Shown piece after piece: positions 35,341 to 45,564 of a stretch of 64,000 nt of DNA. A program made the position numbers and the translations under genes. The DNA is taken from the NCBI RefSeq assembly GCF_045788535.1, contig NZ_CP074074.1, forward strand, positions 2,542,001 through 2,606,000, given 5' to 3'. How positions within the stretch are numbered: the stretch's first letter is position 1; each line of letters begins with the position of its first letter. The notes under the pieces were generated by a model. The model ran no database searches and was not told where the DNA came from. It saw only the letters and a program-made list of their open reading frames with translations. Origin of the DNA: Allotamlana fucoidanivorans. GTDB taxonomy: Bacteria > Bacteroidota > Bacteroidia > Flavobacteriales > Flavobacteriaceae.

Positions 35341-37863
35341 ATGAAAATTTATAAATTAAGTTTTGTTCTACTTACGGTATTTACCGTATTAATGACATCT
35401 TGTAAACAAAATTCAATGGTTTCAATTCAAAGAGAAGCCGATTTTAATTTCGATTGGAAATTCACTTTATTAAAAGATACAACGTCCTTAACTAAAATTC
35501 CACTTCCTGATGCAGATTGGCGTGATGTACGTTTGCCACATGATTGGAGTGTTGAATTTTCTTTTGATTCTAATTTAGAAGGTTGTACAGGTTATCTGCC
35601 TGGAGGTGTTGGGGTGTACCAAAAACATTTTAAAAGCCCAGCTAATAAAAAAGAAAAAAGCACTTTTGTTTTATTTGATGGGGTGTATAATAATGCGAAA
35701 TTTTGGATTAATGGTCAGTATCTTGGATTCAATCCTTATGGTTACTCACCAAGGTATTTTGATGTAACACCTTTTTTGAAAGAAGGTAATGAAGATAATG
35801 TGATGACGGTTTATGTAGACCATTCGCGGTATGCTGATAGCCGTTGGTACACAGGAAGCGGTATTTACCGAAATGTAAAATTGATAACGGTAAACAAACT
35901 ACATATTCCTATTTGGGGCACCTATATTACCACGCCAGAGATTTCAAAAGAGGAAGCCAAAATAAACCTAGAGGCTACTGTTGTTAATCAAGGCTTTGAA
36001 AATACCTCTTTCACCTTAAATACAGCCATTTTTGATAACTCAGGAAAAGAAGTAACAACAGTTTCAAGTGCTGTTATTATGACTTCTGGTGAAGAAAAAA
36101 AGGTTGATCAGGTTATGACGGTTTCAAATCCTAAGTTATGGGATACAGATCATCCTAATATGTATAAAGCCGTTACAACGATTATACATAATGAAAACAT
36201 TGTAGATGAATATATAACGCCTTTTGGTATCAGAGATCTTCGTTTTGATAAGGATACAGGCTTTTATCTTAATGGTAAGTCTACCTATGTAAAAGGCGTT
36301 TGTTTGCATCATGATGCGGGATTGGTAGGGGCTGCCGTACCTCGTGGTGTTTGGGAGCGTCGCTTATCTATTTTAAAAGAGGCTGGTGTTAATGCTGTAC
36401 GTACCTCGCACAATCCTTTTTCTGAGGAGTTTTTAGATATCTGTGATGAAATGGGTTTTCTGGTTCAGAATGAAATATTTGATGAAATGGATAACCCTAA
36501 AGATAAGCAGTTTAATAAAAATGAAACACGTGAGTTGTATATAACCCGTGGGTATACAGAACACTTTCAGGAATGGGGCGAAAGCGATTTAAAACGAACC
36601 ATAATGCGAGATAGAAATCATCCGTCTGTATTCCAATGGAGTATAGGTAATGAAATAGAGTGGACCTATCCGCATTATCAACATATTAGTGGTTTATGGG
36701 ATCCCGAGGTTAAAGGTGGCTATTGGAATAAAATTCCACATTTAACACCAGCAGAAATGAAAGCGCGTTATAATGCTTTACCAGAGCGCAAATATGTACT
36801 GGCAGAAACGGCGCATCGTTTGTCAAAATGGGTAAAAGAAATGGACATCACACGTCCTGTTACTGCAAACCTCATAATACCTGTAGCTAGTTGTGCATCA
36901 GGATATGCTGATGCCCTTGATGTAGTAGGTTTTAGTTATCAAATTAAACAATATGACTGGTGTAAAGAACACTATCCTGATATGCTATTTACGGGTAATG
37001 AAAACTCAGGGTATTTAAGTGAATGGAAATCGGTAACAGACAATCCAATGGTATTCAGTATGTACATGTGGACTGGTATTGATTACATGGGAGAGTCACA
37101 AGATGATTGGCCTCAAAAGGCTTGGCCTGGAGATATGCTCGATTTAGCAGGGTTTGAAAAAGCAGGTTATAATCACTTTAAAAGTATTTGGACGGATGAA
37201 CCATTTTTGAAAATTCAAACACATGCACTTTCAGAGTCGCCTTTTAAAATGGACGAAGATGGTAATGTTGTACCTGCATCAAGAAAGGCTTTAAATTGGA
37301 ATAATTTCCTGTCAAAAGAACATTGGAACTATGAAGCAGGTGAAACGGTTATTGTTGAGGTGGTTTCTAATCTTCCAGAAGCCGAATTATTTTTGAATGG
37401 TAAATCATTAGGAAGTTTAAAACTGGCTGATTATGAAGATAATATTATGCGTTGGGCTGTGCCTTATGAAGCAGGAATACTTGAAGCTAGAGCGGTTAAT
37501 ACACAAGCTAAATTACAAACAGCATCATCACCTGCTAAAATTAAGGTTACTGTAGATAAAACACAACTTGCTGCCAATGCATACGATGTAGCGCACCTTG
37601 TAGTTCAGCTTATCGATAAAGATGGGCTTCCTGTAAAAACAACTGAGCAGGAAATCGTTTTCAATATTGAAGGTGATGTCCGCTTACTTGGGGTTGACAA
37701 TGGCTGGAATAAAAGCACACAAGATTTTCAAACCAACAAAGTACTAACTCATCAAGGGCGTTGTTTGGCTATTGTACAGGCTAATAAAAGTGCCGGAAAT
37801 GTCAATATAAAGGTAAGTGCTGAAGGTATGGAGCCTCAGATGGTTACCATTGCAATCCAATAA
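35341..37863 (+). CDS. GH2 glycoside hydrolase lipoprotein (beta-galactosidase-like)
   Basis: 840 residues, lipoprotein signal (TVLMTSC, Cys21). GH2 sandwich domain (RLPHDWSVEFSF; VFDGVYNNAKFWING region), Ig-like domain, TIM barrel with TSHNPFSEEFLDICDEMG, acid/base Glu438 in WSIGNEIEW and a probable nucleophile Glu554 in FTGNENSG. C-terminal beta-domains follow (a bacterial Ig/DUF4982-like region). It likely trims beta-galactose-type ends from oligosaccharides in the periplasm. GH2 enzymes are common partners of agar/porphyran systems. It lies 50 bases after the DUF4038 gene and 23 before the second GH3. Confidence 0.85.
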   Translation: MKIYKLSFVLLTVFTVLMTSCKQNSMVSIQREADFNFDWKFTLLKDTTSLTKIPLPDADWRDVRLPHDWSVEFSFDSNLEGCTGYLPGGVGVYQKHFKSPANKKEKSTFVLFDGVYNNAKFWINGQYLGFNPYGYSPRYFDVTPFLKEGNEDNVMTVYVDHSRYADSRWYTGSGIYRNVKLITVNKLHIPIWGTYITTPEISKEEAKINLEATVVNQGFENTSFTLNTAIFDNSGKEVTTVSSAVIMTSGEEKKVDQVMTVSNPKLWDTDHPNMYKAVTTIIHNENIVDEYITPFGIRDLRFDKDTGFYLNGKSTYVKGVCLHHDAGLVGAAVPRGVWERRLSILKEAGVNAVRTSHNPFSEEFLDICDEMGFLVQNEIFDEMDNPKDKQFNKNETRELYITRGYTEHFQEWGESDLKRTIMRDRNHPSVFQWSIGNEIEWTYPHYQHISGLWDPEVKGGYWNKIPHLTPAEMKARYNALPERKYVLAETAHRLSKWVKEMDITRPVTANLIIPVASCASGYADALDVVGFSYQIKQYDWCKEHYPDMLFTGNENSGYLSEWKSVTDNPMVFSMYMWTGIDYMGESQDDWPQKAWPGDMLDLAGFEKAGYNHFKSIWTDEPFLKIQTHALSESPFKMDEDGNVVPASRKALNWNNFLSKEHWNYEAGETVIVEVVSNLPEAELFLNGKSLGSLKLADYEDNIMRWAVPYEAGILEARAVNTQAKLQTASSPAKIKVTVDKTQLAANAYDVAHLVVQLIDKDGLPVKTTEQEIVFNIEGDVRLLGVDNGWNKSTQDFQTNKVLTHQGRCLAIVQANKSAGNVNIKVSAEGMEPQMVTIAIQ

Positions 37864-37886
37864 ATACTTGTTTTCAAAATAAAATT

Positions 37887-40286
37887 ATGATAAACATTAT
37901 GATGAAATTAAAAATGCCGTTTGTTTGTATGTTATTGATTACTCTACTGTTTTCCTGTATACATACAAATAAAACAGTGAAAGAAGTTAAGGTGATGCCT
38001 CCTTTTTCAAACTCAGAAATTGATGCAAAGGTAGACGCCTTGATTGCAGACATGACCATGGATGAAAAATTAGCCCAGATTATGGGAACACGTTTACGAG
38101 ATATCATGGTTGATGGTAAGGTATCGCTAGAGTTATGCCGTAAACATATACCTTATGGTATTGGTCATTTTTGTCAGTTTTCATCCAGACAGGAAATTAC
38201 CCCAGAAGCCTTAAGAGATTTGGTGCGCGAGGTGCAACATTATTTAATGACTGAAACACGCTTAAAAATACCTGCTATTTTTCATGAAGAAGCCATTACA
38301 GGTTTTGCCACTTATACAGCTACAACCTTTCCTCAGCAAATTGGAGTTGGCTGTACCTGGAATCCAGATTTGGTAGAAAAAAACACGGCTTCAACAGCAG
38401 GAAATATGCGTGCCGTAGGTGCTACGTTCGCCTTATCACCTATGCTTGATCTTAGTAGAACGGCGCATTGGAACCGTCATCAAGAGAGTTATGGTGAAGA
38501 TGCTTACTTAACATCGCGCATGGGAGTGGCCTTTGTAAAAGGTTTGCAGGGAGACGATTTTAAAACGGGAGTTGCAGCAACCGTGAAACACTTTGCAGGA
38601 TATGGCACCAAAAATAATAGTGAAAAGGTATTGTATGAAGAGTATTTAATGCCACATGAAGCCTGTATTAAAGTTGGTGGGGCGAAAAGTGTCATGCCAT
38701 CGTATGGAGTATACAAGGCGTTGCCAATTTCTGCCAATCCCACCATGCTACAGCAAATATTACGACGCGATGTTGGTTTTGATGGTTTAGTGGTTAGTGA
38801 TTATGGTGCCATCAATCAAATATTTAAAAAATATAAACAAGCTAAAGATTTGCCAACAGCAGGAGCCATGGCCATGAATGCAGGTGTTGATATTGAATTA
38901 TCCTCTCCAACAGCTTATCCGTTTTTACCTGAAGCAATAAAGAAAGGTTTGGTAACTGAAGAAATCATTGAAGAGGCTGTTAAGCGTTCATTAATTATGA
39001 AAGCGAAATTAGGATTGCTAGATGAAAATCCAAAAATAGGAACTGATGGTAATTTAGATTTTGATCCACCAGAAAATCGTGAATTGGCTTACCAAACGGC
39101 ATGTCAGTCTATAGTGCTTTTAGAAAATAACGGCATTCTTCCTTTAAAGGATGATGTGAAGAAAATAGCACTTGTTGGTCCTAATGCGTCAACGGTATAC
39201 GGTTTATTAGGAGATTACACCTACCAAGGTATGCGATCGTTTTGGAATCAAGTTGGGTTTGATGCAAATCACCCGAAACTGATAACGGTTAAAGAAGGTT
39301 TAGAAAACAGGTTGGGAAGCAGTGTAGAAATTTTACATGAACGAGGATGCGATTGGAGTGCTAGGCTTGATGCTCAAATTGATACAACCAGTTTTGGTGA
39401 TGATCGATTAAGTCAGTTGAAGCTAAGAACAATTAAAGGGTTGCCGCAACCTAATCTTCAAAAAGCCCTTGGATATGCTAAAGAAAGTGATGTTATTATT
39501 GCAGCTATGGGTGAAAATCTTTATCTAAATGGCGAGGGACGCTGGAGAAAAGGTATTGGTTTGCCAGGAGAGCAGGAAGCTTTTGTGAAACAGTTAATAG
39601 CCACAGGAAAGCCCGTTGTATTGCTTGTATTAAGTGGGCGTCAACAAGTTATTAGTAATATCTCAAGTCAATGTGCGGCCGTGGTACAAGCTTGGTTTCC
39701 TGGTGAGGAGGCGGGGCACGCTATTGCAGATGTATTGCGAGGCACAGTAAATCCTTCGGGTAAACTCTGTGTATCTTACCCAAGCACAGAACAAGATATA
39801 GAAATTAATTATCAAGATGGTGTTTCTACTAAAGATTATGTACAGTATCCTTTTGGCTATGGTTTGTCATATACAAACTTTCAGTATGATAATTTTAATA
39901 TGGCATCTTCGGCGCATATTACTGATGATCGCTTTGTAGTTTCATGCAATGTTAAGAATACTGGCCAGAGAGATGGTACTGAGGTTGTGCAATTATATGT
40001 TTCGCCTGTTGATACGGAAATCAGTATGAAGTCCATTCTTCTAAAAGGTTTCAATAGAGTGGATTTAAAAGCAGGTGAAGAAAAGACGCTTCATTTTAAG
40101 GTGTCGCCACAACAATTGGCACAGTACAAAGATGCCAAATGGTTTGTAGAAGCAGGTAAATATGAATTCAAAATAGGAGCGTCTTCCGCAGATATTCGTT
40201 TGTCTGGTATAATTGAAATCCAAGGCGAGGATTTGATACTGGAACAAGGTAGACAAGTGTTTTTCTCAAAGAATGAAATAAATTAA
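37887..40286 (+). CDS. second GH3 glycoside hydrolase, lipoprotein
   Basis: 799 residues; in-frame ATGs at 37887, 37899 and 37902 make the exact start uncertain. Lipobox ITLLFSC. GH3 domains: IPAIFHEEAITGF, HWNRHQESYGEDAYL, KHFAGYGTK, nucleophile Asp305 in LVVSDYGAI. The C-domain has AAMGENLYLNGEGRW and WFPGEEAGHAIADVLRG, then a fibronectin III-like tail. This is a beta-glucosidase/galactosidase-like branch, distinct from the first GH3 (31311). It likely cleaves a different exo-linkage in the same operon. Substrate cannot be read. Confidence 0.85.
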   Translation: MINIMMKLKMPFVCMLLITLLFSCIHTNKTVKEVKVMPPFSNSEIDAKVDALIADMTMDEKLAQIMGTRLRDIMVDGKVSLELCRKHIPYGIGHFCQFSSRQEITPEALRDLVREVQHYLMTETRLKIPAIFHEEAITGFATYTATTFPQQIGVGCTWNPDLVEKNTASTAGNMRAVGATFALSPMLDLSRTAHWNRHQESYGEDAYLTSRMGVAFVKGLQGDDFKTGVAATVKHFAGYGTKNNSEKVLYEEYLMPHEACIKVGGAKSVMPSYGVYKALPISANPTMLQQILRRDVGFDGLVVSDYGAINQIFKKYKQAKDLPTAGAMAMNAGVDIELSSPTAYPFLPEAIKKGLVTEEIIEEAVKRSLIMKAKLGLLDENPKIGTDGNLDFDPPENRELAYQTACQSIVLLENNGILPLKDDVKKIALVGPNASTVYGLLGDYTYQGMRSFWNQVGFDANHPKLITVKEGLENRLGSSVEILHERGCDWSARLDAQIDTTSFGDDRLSQLKLRTIKGLPQPNLQKALGYAKESDVIIAAMGENLYLNGEGRWRKGIGLPGEQEAFVKQLIATGKPVVLLVLSGRQQVISNISSQCAAVVQAWFPGEEAGHAIADVLRGTVNPSGKLCVSYPSTEQDIEINYQDGVSTKDYVQYPFGYGLSYTNFQYDNFNMASSAHITDDRFVVSCNVKNTGQRDGTEVVQLYVSPVDTEISMKSILLKGFNRVDLKAGEEKTLHFKVSPQQLAQYKDAKWFVEAGKYEFKIGASSADIRLSGIIEIQGEDLILEQGRQVFFSKNEIN

Positions 40287-40298
40287 AATTATAAGAAT

Positions 40299-41702
40299 AT
40301 GAAAATTAAGACTATATGTTATGGCTTACTCGTAGTGGGAAGTTGCTTAGTATGTACTAATTTTAGTTTTGCTCAGAAGAAGAATATTGTTTTTCTTTTT
40401 GCTGATGATGCAGGGTATCATGACTTTGGTTTTCAAGGTAGTGAAACGTTTAAAACACCAAACCTAGACGCTTTAGCGGCTGAGGGAGTGGTATTTAAAG
40501 AAGCTTATACAACCGCAGCTGTATGCGGGCCTTCGCGTGCAGGACTTTTAACAGGAATGTACCAACAACGTTTTGGGATAGAAGAAAATAATGTGCCAGG
40601 TTATATGAGTGAATCCTCAAAGCTTATGGGTGATGAGATGGGGCTTCCGTTACACTTAAAAACAATAGCAGATTATTTAAAACCGCTAGGCTATAAATCT
40701 GTAATCTTTGGTAAATGGCATTTGGGAGGCGCCGATAAGTATCACCCTTTGCACAGAGGTTTTGATGAGTTTTATGGTTTTAGAGGAGGCGCCAGAAGTT
40801 TTTATAGGCTTACCCAAACCCAATCAGCAGAAAAACCTGAAAATAGATGGGAGAAAGGTTATAAGGTTTATGAAGAGCCAAAAAAGTATTTAACAGATGA
40901 AATTGCAGATGAAGCATGTAATTTTATAGAGCGGAATAAAACCAAGCCATTTTTCATGTATGTGTCTTTCAACGCAGTTCATACACCACTTCAAGCAACG
41001 CAAGAAGATTTGGATGAGGTAAAAGGTTTGCAAGGGAAGCGAAGGATTCTTGCAGCCATGACGATTGCTCTAGATCGTGCTTGTGGGAAAATTTTAGATA
41101 AACTAAAAGCCTTAGGTTTAGAAGAAAATACTATTGTTGTTTTTTCTAATGATAATGGAGGTCCTGATGGATCAATGACATGTAATTATCCATTAAGTGG
41201 CTGTAAATCAAATCATCTTGAAGGAGGTATTCGCGTGCCTTGTGTTATGAAATTACCAAATACTATAACCCCTGGAAGTACCTATGATAGTCCCATTAGC
41301 ATGCTAGATATGTTACCCACATTTGTGAATGCAGGTGGTGGTGATTCCTCAAAGATAGAAGGATTAGATGGTGTTGATTTAATACCATTTGTAACCGGTA
41401 AAAATCAAAATGTCCCTCACAAGACTTTGTTTTGGAAAAAGGAAAATAGAGGGGTCGTTAGGAATGGCGACTGGAAAATGCTTCGATTTCCAGACAGACC
41501 AGCAGAATTATATAACATATCAAAGGATATCACAGAAAATAATAATCTAGCTTACAAATACCCAGATAAGGTTAGGGAAATGTTTAAAATGTTATGGGAT
41601 TGGGAAAGTGAGTTAGAACGTCCGTTATGGCAACTAAAACGCGTATATGAAGTCAATGCCATGAAACGCATGGATGAAAAAAGAACCCCCGTTTTAGATT
41701 AA
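40299..41702 (+). CDS. S1-family sulfatase (CGPSR type)
   Basis: 467 residues with a signal peptide (to FSFAQ). FADDAGYHDFG (Asp36/37 calcium site) and CGPSR (76-80): Cys76 is the residue converted to formylglycine. GKWHLGGADKYHPLHRG and FSNDNGGPDGS give further active-site residues. It hydrolyses a sulfate ester on an oligosaccharide; the position is not readable. Maturation needs an anaerobic sulfatase-maturating enzyme, which is not in the window. A 142-base gap follows, larger than other gaps in the operon, so a separate promoter for the next gene is possible. Confidence 0.9.
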   Translation: MKIKTICYGLLVVGSCLVCTNFSFAQKKNIVFLFADDAGYHDFGFQGSETFKTPNLDALAAEGVVFKEAYTTAAVCGPSRAGLLTGMYQQRFGIEENNVPGYMSESSKLMGDEMGLPLHLKTIADYLKPLGYKSVIFGKWHLGGADKYHPLHRGFDEFYGFRGGARSFYRLTQTQSAEKPENRWEKGYKVYEEPKKYLTDEIADEACNFIERNKTKPFFMYVSFNAVHTPLQATQEDLDEVKGLQGKRRILAAMTIALDRACGKILDKLKALGLEENTIVVFSNDNGGPDGSMTCNYPLSGCKSNHLEGGIRVPCVMKLPNTITPGSTYDSPISMLDMLPTFVNAGGGDSSKIEGLDGVDLIPFVTGKNQNVPHKTLFWKKENRGVVRNGDWKMLRFPDRPAELYNISKDITENNNLAYKYPDKVREMFKMLWDWESELERPLWQLKRVYEVNAMKRMDEKRTPVLD

Positions 41703-41844
41703 AAAGTAGCCTAGGGTCAACATGTTTTTATCTATTAAAAGTATTGACTTCATAGCTATTCAATCCATATGTTGCTTAAATGAAATCATGGAGTATCTGT
41801 TTTAGAATAGCAATATCCTAAAATTGTATGTCAAAAAATGAAAC

Positions 41845-44800
41845 ATGAAACATAAAACCATAAAAGTTGAGGCTAAGTTTTTGTACTTAGGTGTATTTAG
41901 TTTATTACTGTTCTTTAATTTATCTGCTTACGGTCAATACGGTGGAGGTAGCGGGACAAGTGAGGATCCTTATTTAATTGAAACTTCCGATCAGCTTGTT
42001 ACCTTATCAAACACGTCTTCACACTGGGGAAAACACTTTGAGTTAATTCAAGATATTGATATGTCTGGAAAAACATATTCTCCAGTTGGAACGGCTTCCA
42101 ATCCGTTTACAGGTAGTTTTAACGGTTTGAAACATAGTATTTCAAACTTGACAATAACTGCACCATCTGATGAATTAGACGGCACAGGAATGTTTGGTGT
42201 TGTAAGTGGACAAATACAGAATTTAGGTATTGTTAATGTTTATGGAAATTATACTGGAACAGCATTTAGCAACTGGACAAGAGCAGGCGTGTTTGTAGGT
42301 ATTCTTCAAGCGGGTGGTTCTGTAACTAAATGCTATTCACAAGGAGGTTCGTTTACCGTGAGTGGCGGTTGGACAGGAGGTATTGTTGGGGTACTTTTTG
42401 CAGGTGGAGTAACCAATACTGTTGAAGATTGTTACAGCTCTACCTCTGTCAGCGGAAGTTATGGTTGTGGAGGTATTGTAGGGCTTAATCGAGGAGAGCA
42501 TATTATAAACCGAGTAGCTTTTTATGGTACAGTTTCAGGAGGAAATGCCATTGTATCTATTCAAAACGATCCAACCAATGCCCAGAAAAATGGAATACCA
42601 GCAACCAATGCCTTTTATAAGGCTTCTTTGAGCTCTGATAATGGGGCTGTAGGCTTAAGTGAATCTGAATTATTAATAGAAAGTAATTATACAACTTTTG
42701 ATTTTTCATCAACATGGCAGATTGATAATAGTTTGGGACATGCTATATTATCTAATGTTATTCCTGAACCGTCCTTTTTTGAGATTATTAGAAACCAAAG
42801 GGTTGCATCAGAAAGTAGTGTGAAGTGGATTAATTTTGCTCCTGGTACTTCAGGATATTGTGAAGAATTTTGGTGTCATCCAACTGATGCAGATGTGATG
42901 TTTAGTGGACCAGATATGCATGCAGCATTTGGTACTTGGGATGGGGGACAATCATGGCAAACCATAAATGATAGTGATGGTAATGGTTTTGAAATGCGTC
43001 GTATTATTGATATACAATTTTCTTTACAAAATCCAGATTATGGAATAGCCTTTGCCAATGACCAATCAGGAAGTAGTACCAGTGGAAGATTGTATGAAAC
43101 ACAGGATAGAGGGAGAACATGGTCTGTAATCTCTGTAATGGGGAAATGTCATTCAAAATTGTCAATACACCCCACTAATGATAATGTTTGGTTTTTAGGA
43201 GCAGGGGACTTTTGGAATGTGAAAAGTAATCATAGAAGTGCTGCAAATCCAGGTGGTATCAAACAATCACGCTCTGATTATGGGTATGTTTGGAAAACGA
43301 CAGATAAAGGTGTTACATGGAAAAAAGTAGCCACTGGAATTTCTTCTGATTTAGATGTTGGGCGCATTATTTTTGATAGGAACAATCCTAACAACATGAT
43401 TATGGCTACCAGTCACGGTATGTTTAGAAGTACAGATTTAGGAGAAACATGGAGTTCTAGTGCTACAGGATTACCCAATGATAGACCTCGAGATTTAACA
43501 TCGTATTACAATTCAAATACCAATGAGTTTATTTTGTATGCCGTTGATCAAACATTTTATGCAGCAAATAGTTCAACAATAAACAGTACGGGCGGTGTAT
43601 TTAAAAGTACAGATGGGGGCTTATCGTGGCAAAGTATAACGGGTAATTTAGCATTAAATATGCAATCTATTACCGATTTTACAACTAGAGATAGTTATCA
43701 TAGAACCGTGGCCAATTGGTTAGGAATTTCTAAGAGTGATTCAAAGTCTGTCTACACAACCTATCCCTCTTCAATATTGCCAACTTTTAACAGGATAGTT
43801 GTTAATCCTACTAATAAAAATGAGATTTACTTAGTACATAATAAAAGACATACATTTAGCTTTGGGCCTGGAGATGTTTGGAAAACAGAAGATGGTGGTA
43901 CGTCATGGATCGCCTGCTCTAGATCTGGTCTGTATTGGATTAATGAAACAGATAAAGCGTATTGGCAAAGTAGAAATAACCCATTGGGGGCCAATATTGA
44001 TTTTTCTCATATGCAACGTTATATGGATGAAGGACGAGAAGAGTCTTCGGCCGCAAGAATGTTGGCTATAACTATGAATGGAGATGTGTTTACAGGTATT
44101 AATCAGCAATTGTTAAAATCGAATAATGGAGGTGATTCATGGGAACAGGCTGATGATTACGAAACTAATCCTGGGAGTAATGCTTGGGTAGGACGTGGTA
44201 ATACCAATCTGCCAGGACGTCAACTTATTCTTGAAACAGGTGTTTCAGGTAGAAAATTACTTTTAAGTGGTGAGCATGGATTATGGCAAACTACAAGCTT
44301 AGGAAGTCACCCTAACCCCGATGCTGTAGCTATTCAACAAATTGAAGGTCAGATATATGATAATGGGGCGCATTCTATAGCTACAGCGGCTGTTCATCCC
44401 AATAACCCTAATATGATTTATATGCTTATGTGGCGTCAAGAGCATAGAGGAAAGCTAAGACGCACATCAAATGGAGGCGATTCATGGAGTAATATTGCTA
44501 CTATTTTTGAAGGAAGTAATAATAGTTGGGAATCTGTTGCTTATCAAAATTCATTATTGATAGATCCCATAACACCACACAATATGTACTTCTGTGCTAC
44601 GCGAAAAGCCGTATCAGAAGTTGGAGGTTCTGTAGACGAAAGTATTTTAACCAAAGGATCTTATGGGATATATAAATCGTCGGATGCTGGTTTTAACTGG
44701 GGGCTGGCCGATTTGGGTTTACCTGCTAATTGTAGTGTAAGGCGATTGACTATGGATCCTTCTAATCCCAACATTATTTACGCATCACTAAATCAATTTG

Positions 44801-45564
44801 GAAATAATGACCCAGGTGGTTTGTATAAAACAACTAATGGAGCTTCAACTTGGTCGCAAGTGAGTATTCCTTCAGAAATTAAATCTGTCAATAATTTTTT
44901 TATTGATAGAAACACAGGGTCTATGTTTATATCTGCAGGATCTCGATCAGGAACTTTAAATGCAGGTGGCGTTTGGAAAAGTGAAGATGAAGGTACAAGT
45001 TGGATACGTATTTTTGAGGCACCTTATGTATGGCAAACGGAAGTGTCGCCAGCTAATCCTAATATTATTTTGGTGTCTGTAGCTGCTCAGGTACCCAGTA
45101 TGCTTAATGAATTTAAAAATCCAGGAGCCTATATCTCAATTGATGCAGGAGAAACTTGGAAAAAAATCAATCAAGGTTTAGCACATCCCGATAGAATTGT
45201 AGATTTAAAACCTGATCCTGTAGATGAAACCCTCATTTGGTCAGCCGGCTGGGGAAGTGGTTGGTATAAGGCTAAGATAGATTTGGATGTTTTAAGTTTA
45301 CAATCTGATAAAAAAGTAGATAAACGAAAAGTCAAGCTATATCCAAATCCAGTAAATAATGGAATACTTAATTTTAAAGGAGTTGAATTACTTGCTAACT
45401 ATTCAAAATTTACTATTGTAGATGTTATGGGAAAAGTAGTGCGCAATGGAATTTTAGAGGAACCTAGTATAAATGTTTCGGGACTTCAATCAGGCATGTA
45501 TGTTGTGGTTATTTCTTCTGGAGAAGAGACAAATTCATATAAAGTTTTAATTAATAATCTGTAA
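41845..45564 (+). CDS. large GLUG plus BNR-propeller secreted protein with type IX sorting domain
   Basis: 1239 residues: signal peptide (to SAYGQ), then a GLUG-repeat region (about 30-300; GGIVGVLFAGGVTNTVEDCY in part). Next comes a BNR/sortilin-like beta-propeller region (about 310-1140) with at least 12 Asp-box motifs such as DGGQSW, DRGRTW, DKGVTW, NGGDSW and DEGTSW. It ends in a type IX C-terminal domain (KLYPNPVNNGILNFKG to LINN). So it is probably exported and attached to the cell surface. The BNR part matches the decayed gene at 30547. Its fold recalls propeller lyases and glycosidases, but no catalytic residues are established. A candidate new polysaccharide-active or binding protein. 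Confidence 0.8.
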   Translation: MKHKTIKVEAKFLYLGVFSLLLFFNLSAYGQYGGGSGTSEDPYLIETSDQLVTLSNTSSHWGKHFELIQDIDMSGKTYSPVGTASNPFTGSFNGLKHSISNLTITAPSDELDGTGMFGVVSGQIQNLGIVNVYGNYTGTAFSNWTRAGVFVGILQAGGSVTKCYSQGGSFTVSGGWTGGIVGVLFAGGVTNTVEDCYSSTSVSGSYGCGGIVGLNRGEHIINRVAFYGTVSGGNAIVSIQNDPTNAQKNGIPATNAFYKASLSSDNGAVGLSESELLIESNYTTFDFSSTWQIDNSLGHAILSNVIPEPSFFEIIRNQRVASESSVKWINFAPGTSGYCEEFWCHPTDADVMFSGPDMHAAFGTWDGGQSWQTINDSDGNGFEMRRIIDIQFSLQNPDYGIAFANDQSGSSTSGRLYETQDRGRTWSVISVMGKCHSKLSIHPTNDNVWFLGAGDFWNVKSNHRSAANPGGIKQSRSDYGYVWKTTDKGVTWKKVATGISSDLDVGRIIFDRNNPNNMIMATSHGMFRSTDLGETWSSSATGLPNDRPRDLTSYYNSNTNEFILYAVDQTFYAANSSTINSTGGVFKSTDGGLSWQSITGNLALNMQSITDFTTRDSYHRTVANWLGISKSDSKSVYTTYPSSILPTFNRIVVNPTNKNEIYLVHNKRHTFSFGPGDVWKTEDGGTSWIACSRSGLYWINETDKAYWQSRNNPLGANIDFSHMQRYMDEGREESSAARMLAITMNGDVFTGINQQLLKSNNGGDSWEQADDYETNPGSNAWVGRGNTNLPGRQLILETGVSGRKLLLSGEHGLWQTTSLGSHPNPDAVAIQQIEGQIYDNGAHSIATAAVHPNNPNMIYMLMWRQEHRGKLRRTSNGGDSWSNIATIFEGSNNSWESVAYQNSLLIDPITPHNMYFCATRKAVSEVGGSVDESILTKGSYGIYKSSDAGFNWGLADLGLPANCSVRRLTMDPSNPNIIYASLNQFGNNDPGGLYKTTNGASTWSQVSIPSEIKSVNNFFIDRNTGSMFISAGSRSGTLNAGGVWKSEDEGTSWIRIFEAPYVWQTEVSPANPNIILVSVAAQVPSMLNEFKNPGAYISIDAGETWKKINQGLAHPDRIVDLKPDPVDETLIWSAGWGSGWYKAKIDLDVLSLQSDKKVDKRKVKLYPNPVNNGILNFKGVELLANYSKFTIVDVMGKVVRNGILEEPSINVSGLQSGMYVVVISSGEETNSYKVLINNL

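Noticed and set aside
41703..41844. Possible promoter in the 142-base gap before the BNR gene
   Set aside because: No TAnnTTTG box with a spaced TTG could be found; left only as a possibility.
43862..44109. Alternative-frame ORFs inside the BNR gene
   Set aside because: Short, no signal or motif, contained in a convincing gene.
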